From contig NZ_CP014231.1 of the NCBI RefSeq assembly GCF_001553645.1, positions 682,001-746,000 of the forward strand: a DNA stretch of 64,000 nucleotides, in the 5' to 3' direction. A model generated the notes under the pieces. It ran no database searches and was not told the origin of the DNA. It saw only the letters and a program-made list of their open reading frames with translations. This stretch comes from Leptotrichia sp. oral taxon 847 (GTDB lineage Bacteria; Fusobacteriota; Fusobacteriia; Fusobacteriales; Leptotrichiaceae). Of this stretch, positions 46,201 to 54,435 are shown piece after piece. Numbering within the stretch: position 1 is the stretch's first letter; each line of letters begins with the position of its first letter. The position numbers were made by a program, and so were the translations under genes.

Positions 46201-47784
46201 AACCACGCTTGGAGAAAACTCTAAATTTTGGTCACTTGATTTTTGCTTAATAAATCCCACGTCAAATTTGGCATTATGTGCAACAACTGTGGAATCACCA
46301 CAAAATTCTAAAAATTTTGGCAAAATTGTTTTGATGTCAGGAGCATCTTTTACCATTTCATCAGTAATTGAAGTAAGTTTTACAATTTCTTCAGGAATAG
46401 GAATTTTAGGATTTACAAATTCAGAAAATTCGCCAATAATCTTTTTCCCCTTCATTTTTACTGCCCCAATTTCGATTATCTTATCATTAAATGGATCAAA
46501 TCCAGTAGTTTCAATATCGAATACGACATATGTTTCTTCTTCAATTCCCATATCTTTTGGATTGGTAATCATTTGAGCTTCATCATCTACAACATACGCT
46601 TCCACTCCGTAGATGATTTTAAAATTTTCATCCGCTTCTTTAAATGCAAACGGAAATGAATGTACAACTCCAAAATCCGTAACAGCGATAGCACTATGTC
46701 CAAATTCTTTCGCTCTTTTTGCATAATCTTTGATTGACATAACTCCGCTCATTTCACTCATATTTGTGTGAGCGTGAAGCTCAACTCTCTTTTTCGACGC
46801 ATTGTCCTCTTTTTTTTCGTCTTTCGATTCAATCGCTTCCAAATCTTGTACTCTTATATATTTTTCACCATTATACTCTTCGTAATACCCCACTACTTTT
46901 ACCCAGTCATCCACTTTAAGTATTGCAACTTGCGCTTCATCCTTTGGATTCAAAAAAATTCTGCAACCTATGGAATCATTGTAGTCAGTTACTAAAAAGT
47001 CATACATCAAAGTTTTATTTTTAGTTTCTCTAACATCAACTTTAAAAATTTTTCCTTCAATTTCAACAGCGCGGTTTTCAATTTCAAGGTCTTCCAAATC
47101 CGAAATCTGAATTTTTACAGGATTTTTTATCTTAGTTCGATTTTTTCTAAATTCACTTTTTTTAAAATTATTTTCTCCACTTGAAAAAGTTGATTTTTCA
47201 TTTGTCTCAATTTTTTTTATATTTTCAGGTAAAATTTCTTCGACAAGAACATTTTTGCTTTGTCTATTGCTACCTTCGTTATTTTGAGAATTTTTCCCCA
47301 CAATTTCTATTTTAAGATCCTTTTTTAACACTTTAGAAATTCTCTTTCCTAAATTTCTAAAAAGTTTTTCTTTCTGCATTTCCTTTGCAGCCTCCAACGA
47401 AGAAACTTCCAAATAAATTATGTCTTCCAAAATTTCAATTTCATAATTTGTCAAATACATCACATATTTATTTTTCTCTGTTTTTTTGTATTCAATAACA
47501 AAAGTAATAAATCCTTTTACATCATTAAGAATAAGTTCATCATTCACATCAAATTTAACTTCAATTCTTGTATTTTTATCTTTTTTACGAATTAAACTTT
47601 TCAATCTTGAAATTTCTTCAATCGCAGCACTGTAATCATTTATGACAATACTGACAATAGATTTTTTCTCAAGCGCAAATAGACTTATAAATTTTATTTC
47701 AAAACTTTTCATATTATATTTTTGTAAAAATCCATTAGATGGCTTTATTTTACGATATTTTTCTTCTTTAACACTACTATCCAT
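43285..47784 (-). CDS. polC: DNA polymerase III alpha subunit, Gram-positive type PolC with 3'-5' exonuclease
   Basis: Replicative polymerase, 1499 residues. Order: N-terminal domain, OB fold (VEIEGKIFKVDVRETKNK), PHP first part (RVELHAHTNMSEMSG), inserted DEDDh proofreading exonuclease (YVVFDIETTGFDPF, AHNAKFDVGF, HHRAIDDARA), the rest of PHP, palm with the catalytic aspartates in VPDIDLNFSGEYQ, a zinc-binding CPKCKHTEF...CPKCG module, and fingers (GQHPGGMIVVP, SGLSHGTDVW). Between LFNSDA and VFRAGT there is an extra stretch of about 34 residues with repeated PENSE units. The spelling of the start is supported by GGGGATGAA before ATG 47784. Confidence 0.96.
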   Translation of the reverse strand: MDSSVKEEKYRKIKPSNGFLQKYNMKSFEIKFISLFALEKKSIVSIVINDYSAAIEEISRLKSLIRKKDKNTRIEVKFDVNDELILNDVKGFITFVIEYKKTEKNKYVMYLTNYEIEILEDIIYLEVSSLEAAKEMQKEKLFRNLGKRISKVLKKDLKIEIVGKNSQNNEGSNRQSKNVLVEEILPENIKKIETNEKSTFSSGENNFKKSEFRKNRTKIKNPVKIQISDLEDLEIENRAVEIEGKIFKVDVRETKNKTLMYDFLVTDYNDSIGCRIFLNPKDEAQVAILKVDDWVKVVGYYEEYNGEKYIRVQDLEAIESKDEKKEDNASKKRVELHAHTNMSEMSGVMSIKDYAKRAKEFGHSAIAVTDFGVVHSFPFAFKEADENFKIIYGVEAYVVDDEAQMITNPKDMGIEEETYVVFDIETTGFDPFNDKIIEIGAVKMKGKKIIGEFSEFVNPKIPIPEEIVKLTSITDEMVKDAPDIKTILPKFLEFCGDSTVVAHNAKFDVGFIKQKSSDQNLEFSPSVVDTLPLARALLTKEQRFGLANLTKYFGITLESHHRAIDDARATAEVFQKFFNMIITKGILTLKDINMNLQPNIQNAEILNTMILVKNQKGLRDLYELISKSHIDYFGMRKPRIPKTLLKQMRENLLLASSATGIYGNRGELINLYLRGETEEIEEKAKFYDYIEIHPPITYNELVEKNTSEIENLEVIKEMNKYFYDLGKRLGKIVVATGDVHYLDKREAINRNVLLLGSGNLRKTKFVDGSRYEFFDRELYFRTTEEMLEEFKYLGDEIANEIVVKNTNKIADMIDAGIRPVPEGFYPPKIKGAEELVRKMTYDKLEELYGNDVDQVLKERLEKELNSIIGNGFSVLYLIAQILVKKSVRKGYLVGSRGSVGSSIVAYLMGITEVNGLYPHYRCPKCKHTEFMNEEGDGVDYPDKNCPKCGTKYIKDGHAIPFEVFMGFNGEKVPDIDLNFSGEYQGKIHKYTEWLFNSDALKNIENVEDIEKIIDFEDFENPENSEYPENSENVFRAGTISTLAEKNAFGYVKKYLEESEGTENIKERKAEVTRLAMGCEGARKTTGQHPGGMIVVPKDKSIYDFCPVQRPANDMNSTFKTTHFDYHVMDEQLVKLDILGHDDPTTLRILQDLTGVDIYKIPLDDKRVMSLFSGTEALGVSPDDIGSPTGTSGIPEFGTSFVKKMLVDTRPKTFAELVRISGLSHGTDVWLNNAQDYVRSGVATLSQIITVRDDIMNKLIDDGLDKSLAFKIMEFVRKGRPTKDPDKWKEYSALMKEKGVEQWYIDSCEKIKYMFPKGHAVAYVMMAVRIAYFKVHYPVEFYTAFLNRKVGDFKMTAMFFEKKKSGTEEDSPSLKKIKNLRKKLESNPNLNAKQKQELFLYEILIEMNYRNIELAKPNVLTSDAKLFTITEDKKIQLPLIAVDGLGESVAEKIVSEREKDPFLSLEDLTKRTKLNKTVLKILEDYECVEGIQKENQGKLF

Positions 47785-47920
47785 TTCATCCCCTTAATTT
47801 TTTATGCTTTACTTCATTATACAATTTTAAAAAAAATTTTACAACGAAATTTTTGATTTCTTTTTTCAAAAAATATGTTATAATTTTAATGAATATATAA
47901 AGAATGGAGAATTTTTAACA

Positions 47921-48742
47921 ATGAATATATTTGAGAAAAAAATAAAAATTAACGAACTTACAAATTTAAGAAATAATCTCATGAAAGAAGGAAATGTTAC
48001 AAAGGAAGTTGAAGTTTTAAAAGAATTGGCACCGCTTATTGAAGAAGTTTTCGGTGAGAAAAGTGATGAAAATATAAAAATTTTAAATGAAGTTGGAGGA
48101 ACTCTAAAATATGTAGGAGAATACGATACCGCCAAAAATGCTCTATTAAAAGCGCAAAAATTTATTGTTGAAAAATATGGAAAAGATAGCGTTCCTTACG
48201 CCACTTGCAGCTTAAATTTAGCTGAAGTTTACAGATTTATGAAAAAATACGATCAAACAGAAGAAATTTATTTAAATGCAATGAAAATTTATGAGAAAAA
48301 TAATTTACAAAATGACTATGTTTATGCAAGTGTGTGCAATAATTTAGCTCTTTTTTATCAAGAACTTTCACAATTTGAAAAAGCAATTTCACTACAGGAA
48401 AAAAGTTTAAAAATTTTGGAAGAAAAAGGTGATAATCCAATTCAGTATGCAATAACATTAAGTAATCTTGTATTGCCTTACATAAAAGTAAAAAATTTAA
48501 AAAAAGCAAACGAATATCTAAAAAAAGCGCTAAACTTAATTGAAATCGAAGTTGGAAAGTCGCATAACTTGTATTCCGCTATTCTAAACAATATCGCAAG
48601 TTTTTACTTTGAAGAAGGTGAATACAAAAAAGCTCTGGAACTTTTTAACGAAAGTTTGGAAATTTGCAGAAATACTTTCGGTGAAAATAGTAACAACTAC
48701 AAAAATATCTTGGAAAATATAAAAATTGTAAAGGAAAAATAG
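47921..48742 (+). CDS. Tetratricopeptide-repeat protein
   Basis: A 273-residue cytosolic protein made of TPR helices of the kinesin-light-chain type: TAKNALLKAQKFIVEKYG, VYASVCNNLALFYQELSQFEKA, YKKALELFNESLEICRNTFG and similar units spaced about 42 residues. TPR arrays bind other proteins. It is the first of three co-directional genes, 63 bp before the DUF4037 gene, so it may act with DUF4037 and DUF4125 proteins. AATGGAG precedes ATG 47921. Exact function unknown. Confidence 0.85.
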   Translation: MNIFEKKIKINELTNLRNNLMKEGNVTKEVEVLKELAPLIEEVFGEKSDENIKILNEVGGTLKYVGEYDTAKNALLKAQKFIVEKYGKDSVPYATCSLNLAEVYRFMKKYDQTEEIYLNAMKIYEKNNLQNDYVYASVCNNLALFYQELSQFEKAISLQEKSLKILEEKGDNPIQYAITLSNLVLPYIKVKNLKKANEYLKKALNLIEIEVGKSHNLYSAILNNIASFYFEEGEYKKALELFNESLEICRNTFGENSNNYKNILENIKIVKEK

Positions 48743-48805
48743 GAGAAGATTCAGAAAAAAATTTAGAATATATCAGCTGGTAAAAAATAAAAATAGGAGA
48801 AAAGT

Positions 48806-49753
48806 ATGCAAAAAATTAAAGGACTAGAACTATCAAAAAAATATTTTCAAAAAATTTATTTCCCAATTATAAAGTCAGAATTTCCTGATTTATTAAAAAG
48901 AATGGCAGCAGGACTTGCAGGAGAAGGCTCTGAGTGCTTTGGTTTTGATGACGAAATCTCACGTGATCACGATTTTGGTCCCTCTTGCTGTATCTGGCTA
49001 GATAACGATGACTTTAAAAAATACGGCTCCAAACTACAAAAAAGACTAGACGAATTGCCAAAAGAATTTATGGGATTTCCCATTTTTGAAGAAAGTGAAT
49101 TCGGAAACAATAGACGAGGAGTGCTAAATATTGATGACTGGTACTACAAATTTTTAAATAGATCCAGCTGTCCACAGAATTTATACGATTGGCGTCTAAT
49201 CCCAGAAGAATTTCTTGCAACCGCTACAAATGGCGAAGTTTTTTTGGACAACTTAGGAAAATTCTCAAAGATAAGAAATGATTTAAAAAATTATTTTCCA
49301 GATGACATAAGACTAAAAAAAATTTCTGCAAGATGTATGAAAATGGCACAATCTGGACAATACAACTACTATCGCTGTATGCGAAGAAATGAAATTATTG
49401 CAGCAAGACTTGCTGAAAGCGAATTTATTTCTGAAGCCATTCATATGATTTTTTTACTGAATAAAACTTACAAGCCTTTTTATAAATGGATGTCTAAAAA
49501 AATGAAAGAACTTCCTATTCTAGGCGAAAAAACTTATTTTTTAATTGAAGAATTAGTAAATCTTCCAACAGGCGCACAAAATAGAAAAGCTGAAATAATA
49601 GAAAAAATAAGTATGCTTGTAATTAGTGAACTAAAACGACAAGATTTAGTTCCAAGACAGATTCCAAGCGATTTTTTACAAGACTACGGATTTTTTGTCC
49701 AGCAAAAAATTAGCGACGAAAAGTTACGAAACTTACATCCTGCAATGGACTAA
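48806..49753 (+). CDS. DUF4037 protein (nucleotidyltransferase-like)
   Basis: A 315-residue DUF4037 protein. The N-terminal part has a minimal nucleotidyltransferase-like arrangement: AAGLAGEGSECFGFDDEIS followed by RDHDFGPSCCIWL, with paired acidic residues that could bind metal. The middle has DWRLIPEEFLATATNGEVF and the C-terminal half is helical (YNYYRCMRRNEIIAARLAE). DUF4037 and DUF4125 genes are often neighbours, as here (23 bp gap). No substrate is known. AGGAGAAAAG precedes ATG 48806. Confidence 0.8.
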   Translation: MQKIKGLELSKKYFQKIYFPIIKSEFPDLLKRMAAGLAGEGSECFGFDDEISRDHDFGPSCCIWLDNDDFKKYGSKLQKRLDELPKEFMGFPIFEESEFGNNRRGVLNIDDWYYKFLNRSSCPQNLYDWRLIPEEFLATATNGEVFLDNLGKFSKIRNDLKNYFPDDIRLKKISARCMKMAQSGQYNYYRCMRRNEIIAARLAESEFISEAIHMIFLLNKTYKPFYKWMSKKMKELPILGEKTYFLIEELVNLPTGAQNRKAEIIEKISMLVISELKRQDLVPRQIPSDFLQDYGFFVQQKISDEKLRNLHPAMD

Positions 49754-49776
49754 ACTAAATAAAAAGGAGGTTAAAA

Positions 49777-50409
49777 ATGGATACAAACGTCACGAAGAAA
49801 GAGAGTTATATAAGACAGATTTTAAAAAGAGAATGGGAATTTTTTCAAAAAGTGCACCACACTGAAGGAAGAGCTGAATGTCAAAATAATCCAACTGAAT
49901 TTGAAATTATGAGAAGAAGCCAGTGGGAAACATTCCCTTGCGAAATTTTGGAAAGTTATTTGGAAGATTTAATTTTAGCAAAACACAAAAATCAAAATTT
50001 AATTCAGGATAAATATGCCAGAATGATGGAATTTAGCGCTCCTTCGGAATTTGAACTAATAAAATCATATTTGCCAGAAATTTCTTTAGAAAAAAAAGAA
50101 ATCATAAAAAAAATTGTAGAAATTTATTTAAACTGGGAAATTGAAGCAATAAAAAAATACCCGCATCTAACTTCAAAAGCAAGACCGCTTTATTCAAAAG
50201 ACGACACGCCAAATTATACTTCGATTGAAACATACTTAAAAGGTGAATTAGCTTCATACTCTCTAAAAACTCTAAAATTATATTATAATTTTATTTTGGA
50301 ATATTTAAAAGATAACAAAAATTTAGCACTTGAAAATATTCAAAATGTTGTTTTAAAAAAAGGTTTTTCTTCCCTGGAAGAAGCTGAAAATATAAAAACA
50401 AAATTCTAA
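49777..50409 (+). CDS. DUF4125 family protein
   Basis: A 210-residue DUF4125 protein recognised by EWEFFQKVHHTEGRAECQ, FEIMRRSQWETFPCEILESY, DKYARMMEFSAPSEFE and TSIETYLKGELASYSLKTL. It is all-helical and soluble, with no known activity. It closes the TPR-DUF4037-DUF4125 operon and is followed by a strong terminator. AAGGAGG precedes ATG 49777. Confidence 0.85.
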   Translation: MDTNVTKKESYIRQILKREWEFFQKVHHTEGRAECQNNPTEFEIMRRSQWETFPCEILESYLEDLILAKHKNQNLIQDKYARMMEFSAPSEFELIKSYLPEISLEKKEIIKKIVEIYLNWEIEAIKKYPHLTSKARPLYSKDDTPNYTSIETYLKGELASYSLKTLKLYYNFILEYLKDNKNLALENIQNVVLKKGFSSLEEAENIKTKF

Positions 50410-50411
50410 AC

Positions 50412-50444
50412 AAAAAAACAGGTTTTTTAAGGACCTGTTTTTTT
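50412..50444 (+). terminator. Terminator of the TPR-DUF4037-DUF4125 operon
   Basis: ACAGGT (50418-50423) pairs with ACCTGT (50433-50438), with an upstream A-run and a downstream run of T residues. Confidence 0.85.
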
Positions 50445-50449
50445 ACTTA

Positions 50450-50500
50450 CCTGTACCATAATATTATATTTTGAGTTTATACAAAATTCTGGACACTCTC
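50450..50500 (-). mobile_element. Orphan IS256-like terminal inverted repeat (left partner)
   Basis: Read on the minus strand it starts GAGAGTGTCCAGAATTTTGT and continues for about 50 bases to GGTACAGG. The same sequence is present on the plus strand at 56072-56121 with only a few differences, so the pair is inverted. The tip pattern (GTCC, then TTTTGTRTAAA) resembles IS256-family ends. No transposase gene is nearby, so it is a remnant or a non-autonomous end. Confidence 0.5.
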
Positions 50501-50503
50501 TAC

Positions 50504-50641
50504 TTATCTTATCTTTCTATTTTTTTTATTAATTTCATCTGCCATTCTTTTTGCAGTTTCATAATCGTACAGTCCTTCAACACCATCTACTCTATATAAA
50601 TCTACACCTTTATCTGTTTTTACATATTCTATTTTTACCAT
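50504..50641 (-). CDS. Small hypothetical protein, 45 residues
   Basis: ATG 50641 preceded by GAGGTAAG opens a 45-codon frame, MVKIEYVKTDKGVDLYRVDG then VEGLYDYETAKRMADEINKK and a basic end. Codon use and the ribosome site look genuine. Its stop codon lies 3 bases from the tip of the IS-like end at 50500, so the element may have inserted at or near its 3' end and could have shortened it. No family recognised. The rest of the 50410-50762 gap is AT-rich. Confidence 0.5.
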   Translation of the reverse strand: MVKIEYVKTDKGVDLYRVDGVEGLYDYETAKRMADEINKKNRKIR

Positions 50642-50729
50642 TTTTCTTACCTCTTTTCAAAAAAATATTTAAATAGATTATGTCATACTTAAATAATTTT
50701 ATCAAACACAAATTAGCACAGAGATAGTG

Positions 50730-50760
50730 TAAAAATTTTAGGGACAAATTTTAATTTCAA
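50730..50760 (+). repeat. Fragment matching the head of the structured repeat
   Basis: TAAAAATTTTAGGGACAAAT followed by TTTAATTTCAA is a near copy of the first 31 or so bases of the repeats at 9758 and 39852 (TAAAAATTTTAGGGGCAGAT...). The rest of the element is missing. It overlaps nothing coding and ends at the stop of the coiled-coil gene. Confidence 0.4.
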
Positions 50761-50762
50761 TA

Positions 50763-51824
50763 TTAATTTAATAAATTTTTATATTCGACTTCTGTTTTTT
50801 TTATGATTTCTTCTTTCTTTTCTTTTATCATATTTTTAAAAAATACATTTTTTATTTGATTGCTTTGAGATAAAAAGTAATTTCTTACATTTTCTATAAT
50901 ATTTTTTACATATTCTTCTTTTGTTTTTTCCTGCGCTTGTTTTAATGTTTCCTTTTTTTCTTTTAATAATTCTTCCAATGACTTTATTTCTTCTTGCCAA
51001 CTCAAATCAAGCCTTTTTGTTTCATAGACATTCTCCACATCAAAATCATCCAGAATATTCATATTTTCTATCTGCGTATTAAATTCATTTTCAATATCTT
51101 CTTTTTTTTGATCCCATTCCAGCTGCTTTGAATTATCTTCGTAAGGAACTTCTATCATTTTAGTTTTTTTACCAAAAATTTTATTGCTTAATTTTCCAAA
51201 AAATCCATCGCCACGACTTACTTTTTCAAATTTTTTTAAATATTTTGTTTCAGTTTGCGGTCTTTCGCCTAAATCATTCAATTGAGAATTTCTAATATTT
51301 CCAATTTTTTCCAATCTTTCTTTTTTTACTTTATATTTTTCAGATTTTTCAATAGCCCACTGTTCCCTTATTTTTTGATTATTATAATTCATTTTTTTAT
51401 AAAAAATTTCTCTTTTTAATTTTTCTATTTCATCTTTTTCACTTTTAAAATCTTCTATTTTTCTTTTTATTTCCGAATCAAAAAAAGAAATTTTATTACT
51501 CTGATTCAATTCTTCAGAATAATTTTTTATTATTAGTTTTACTTCTGAAAATAAATCATTAAAATTTACATTCACAAATTTTTTGTTTTTTTCTTTTATT
51601 TCACTTATTTTTTGAATCATATCTTTTTCCAGTGATTGACTCACATAAACCTCAATATTTTCCAAACTCCCATACACTTTTCCTTCCAAAATTTTTACAA
51701 TTTTATTTTCAGATTTTTTAAACTCTGATTCCAATTTTTTATTTATCGAATTTTCTATTTCATTTGTTCTAATTTCCAAAAGATTTTTTATATTTTGTAA
51801 TTTATCTATTTTTTGTCTTTCCAT
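50763..51824 (-). CDS. Coiled-coil protein of unknown function
   Basis: A 353-residue, highly charged helical protein (long Lys/Glu-rich heptads over most of its length) with one non-helical insertion, RGDGFFGKLSNKIFGKKTKM, in the middle. There is no signal peptide or membrane helix. Architecture is like stalk or scaffold regions of dynamin-like or chaperone-associated proteins, but no GTPase or ATPase motif is present, so no function is assigned. It is flanked by the IS-like end and a 252-bp AT-rich spacer (51825-52076) in which I see nothing. Confidence 0.65.
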   Translation of the reverse strand: MERQKIDKLQNIKNLLEIRTNEIENSINKKLESEFKKSENKIVKILEGKVYGSLENIEVYVSQSLEKDMIQKISEIKEKNKKFVNVNFNDLFSEVKLIIKNYSEELNQSNKISFFDSEIKRKIEDFKSEKDEIEKLKREIFYKKMNYNNQKIREQWAIEKSEKYKVKKERLEKIGNIRNSQLNDLGERPQTETKYLKKFEKVSRGDGFFGKLSNKIFGKKTKMIEVPYEDNSKQLEWDQKKEDIENEFNTQIENMNILDDFDVENVYETKRLDLSWQEEIKSLEELLKEKKETLKQAQEKTKEEYVKNIIENVRNYFLSQSNQIKNVFFKNMIKEKKEEIIKKTEVEYKNLLN

Positions 51825-52076
51825 TTCAACTCCAATTTTTTTAATTTTTTATTCTTCAATATATTATACTAAAAAATTGAATAGAAAACAAAGGTTTTTT
51901 TATTAAATTTATAAATTTTTTCTAAAATAAAGTAAAAAAATCAATTTTATCAATTCTTTTCACATTTAAAATTTAAAAATTTCTTTACTTAATTTGAGAT
52001 TCTACTAAAAAATAAAACTTAAATTTTCGCTAAAAAAGAAAGAAAAAATTTTTTTTATTCTACGTTATCATAAATT

Positions 52077-52643
52077 CTATTTAAATACTTTCGGACTTTT
52101 TTTATACACCACTTCTTTAACACCCATTTTTACATTTGACACACATGCAACTACAAAAAAGTAATCTGAAAGTCTATTTATGTACTGCAACCCATATTCA
52201 TTCACATCTTCATTCCCCTCGAGAAGTTTTACCATTTTTCTCTCCAACTTTCTAGTATTTGCACGAATCAAATGAAACAAGCTTGAAATTTCACTACCAC
52301 CTGGAATTATAAAACTCTCCAATTTTGGCATTTGTGGAATATATTTATCGAGCAATTCCTCTAGCCATTTTACATCTTCATTTGTCTGTTTATAAGGTCT
52401 TAATTTATCAGGTGTTGATAGATCGCTACCACAGTCAAATAGCTGTTGCTGTATTCTCTCACATTCTTTTTGAATTTCTTGTAGTTCCACTACATTTCGC
52501 ATTTTTGCAACGATTATTCCAAGTAATGAGCAAACTTCATCTGCAGTCCCATAGGCATCCACACGGATATTACTTTTACTGATTTTTTTCCCGCCATATA
52601 ATTTTGTAAATCCTTTATCCCCATATTTTGTATAAATTTTCAT
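52077..52643 (-). CDS. Cob(I)yrinic acid a,c-diamide adenosyltransferase, PduO type
   Basis: Transfers the adenosyl group of ATP to cob(I)alamin, making coenzyme B12. The N-terminal ATP-binding motif is YTKYGDKGFTKLYGGKKISK, then RVDAYGTADEVCSLLG, and the helical core ends with LIRANTRKLERKMV and YINRLSDYFFVVACV. At 188 residues it has the normal PduO size. 32 bp separate it from comM upstream, so they may be co-transcribed. No other B12 genes are in the window. Confidence 0.93.
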   Translation of the reverse strand: MKIYTKYGDKGFTKLYGGKKISKSNIRVDAYGTADEVCSLLGIIVAKMRNVVELQEIQKECERIQQQLFDCGSDLSTPDKLRPYKQTNEDVKWLEELLDKYIPQMPKLESFIIPGGSEISSLFHLIRANTRKLERKMVKLLEGNEDVNEYGLQYINRLSDYFFVVACVSNVKMGVKEVVYKKSPKVFK

Positions 52644-52675
52644 AATTTTTTATCCTTTTTATTTTATTAATTTTT

Positions 52676-54217
52676 TTATTTTTTTCGGTAATTTAGCGCT
52701 TCCAGCAAATGCTCCTTTTTTATATTTTCTTCTCCCCCGAGGTCGGCAATCGTTCGAGAAACCTTTAATAACTTATCAAACATTCTCGCTGATAACTTTA
52801 AATTATCAATCGCTTCTTTCATTATTTCTTGTGTTTCCGCATCAATTTTACAATATTTATTTATTTGCCTTTTAGTCATCGCATAGTTTAACATGTCTGA
52901 TTTAAAGCGTCTTTTTTGGATAACTCTAGCTTTAATTACTCTTTTTTGAATACTTTCAGACTTTTCCGACAAAGTTTCACAAAACATCTCCTCTTTTTTT
53001 AACTGGTGCATTTCCACATATAAATCCATTCTGTCCAAAAACGGTCCTGAAAATTTTTTCTGGTATCTCTTTATGTCCAATAGACTGTCGCTGCATAGTG
53101 GATTATCCGGGAAATATCCGCTTGGAGTGGGATTTGAAGCTGTGATCGTTATACTTTTTACAGGATACGTTATTGTAAAATTTGCTCTTGAAATAACTAT
53201 TTTCCCATCTTCAAGAGGCTGCCTCAAAGTTTCCAGTGTCTTTCCTTCAAATTCTCCTATTTCATCCAAAAACAGTACTCCATTTAACGCCAAAGTTATT
53301 TCTCCCACTCTCGTTGCTCCCCCCGCAAGTGCCACTTCTGTTGCCGAATAATGTGGTGCACGAAAAGGTCTTTTGGTAATTATTGGATCTTTTTCACTTA
53401 AAAGTCCTGAAATGCTGTAAATTTTTGTAGTTTCAATTATTTCTTCTTCTGTCATTTCGGGAAGTATTGTCGTAAATCTTTTTGCAAGCATTGATTTTCC
53501 TGAACCAGGATCTCCTATTAAAAATACATTATGACCTCCTGCAGCTGCTATTTCCAGCGCTCTTTTTGCCAAAAGCTGTCCTTTCACATCACAAAAATCT
53601 ATTATCTCATCTTCATTTTGAGAATTTTTTTCTTTTATTTCTGCACTTTCCAATATCTCAATATTTTTTTTGTCCGCATTTTTGCAAAGTTCTTCCACAC
53701 TTATTTTATTTTCCAAAAAATCCAAAACTTCTTGTATATTTTGCACGGGAACCACTTCAACTCCCGAAATCAACTTAGCTTCATTGTAATTTTCAAGTGG
53801 TACAATAACTCCTAAAAAATTTTTTTCTTTTGCCAAAATAGCTGCATTTATCGCACCAGTTACCGACTTTATTTTCCCGTTTAATGAAATTTCTCCCAAA
53901 ATTAAATATTTTCTAAAAATTTCAATATTTGAAATATTTCCAATATTTGCAAGTATTCCCAAAAAAATACTCAAATCAAAATGACTTCCTTTTTTCTTTA
54001 TATTTGCCGGAGATAAATTCACAAGAACTCTTCTTACAGGAAACTCAAATCCCATATTTTTAAAGCAGCTTCTGATTCTTTCTTTACTTTCAGAGATTGC
54101 CTGATCTCCCATTCCAACAATATTAAACACAGGAAGTCCACGTGATAAATCAACTTCCACTTCCACAATATATGTATCTATCCCAAAATAGCTACAACTA
54201 AATAAACTTATAGCCAT
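52676..54217 (-). CDS. comM: ComM/YifB-family Mg-chelatase-like AAA+ ATPase
   Basis: A 513-residue hexameric helicase-type ATPase; ComM promotes branch migration during natural transformation. An N-terminal Lon-protease-like fold (VEVDLSRGLPVFNIVGMGDQ, VNLSPANIKKKGSHFDLSI) precedes the AAA+ core: Walker A GDPGSGKSM, GGATRVGEITLALNGVLFLDEIGEF with Walker B (quoted pieces: GGATRVGEITLA and GVLFLDEIGEF), and the C-terminal Mg-chelatase helical domain. With ComEC and the prepilin at 20.6-22.6 kb it supports natural competence. Confidence 0.93.
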   Translation of the reverse strand: MAISLFSCSYFGIDTYIVEVEVDLSRGLPVFNIVGMGDQAISESKERIRSCFKNMGFEFPVRRVLVNLSPANIKKKGSHFDLSIFLGILANIGNISNIEIFRKYLILGEISLNGKIKSVTGAINAAILAKEKNFLGVIVPLENYNEAKLISGVEVVPVQNIQEVLDFLENKISVEELCKNADKKNIEILESAEIKEKNSQNEDEIIDFCDVKGQLLAKRALEIAAAGGHNVFLIGDPGSGKSMLAKRFTTILPEMTEEEIIETTKIYSISGLLSEKDPIITKRPFRAPHYSATEVALAGGATRVGEITLALNGVLFLDEIGEFEGKTLETLRQPLEDGKIVISRANFTITYPVKSITITASNPTPSGYFPDNPLCSDSLLDIKRYQKKFSGPFLDRMDLYVEMHQLKKEEMFCETLSEKSESIQKRVIKARVIQKRRFKSDMLNYAMTKRQINKYCKIDAETQEIMKEAIDNLKLSARMFDKLLKVSRTIADLGGEENIKKEHLLEALNYRKK

Positions 54218-54382
54218 TATTTCCCCCTTTTAAATTTAATAAAATTTTAACAATATTATTATACCATTTTTATTTTAGTTTTTCAAACAAAATAAATATT
54301 TTTTCTCAAATAAATAGAAAAAATTTAAAAATAATGGTAAAATATAACAAATAATGTTAATAACTATAATATAATCTAAAAA

Positions 54383-54411
54383 TTGAATTTTTTTTAATAA
54401 TTTTATAAAAT
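54383..54411 (+). promoter_or_regulatory. guaA promoter
   Basis: TTGAAT (54383-54388) and TAAAAT (54406-54411) with a 17-base spacer. The leader is too short for a purine riboswitch. Confidence 0.5.
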
Positions 54412-54435
54412 AAAAACTATTACGAGGTGAAAAAA

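Noticed and set aside
54412-54435. A purine riboswitch upstream of guaA
   Set aside because: The predicted leader between promoter and start is too short and shows none of the conserved purine aptamer bases.
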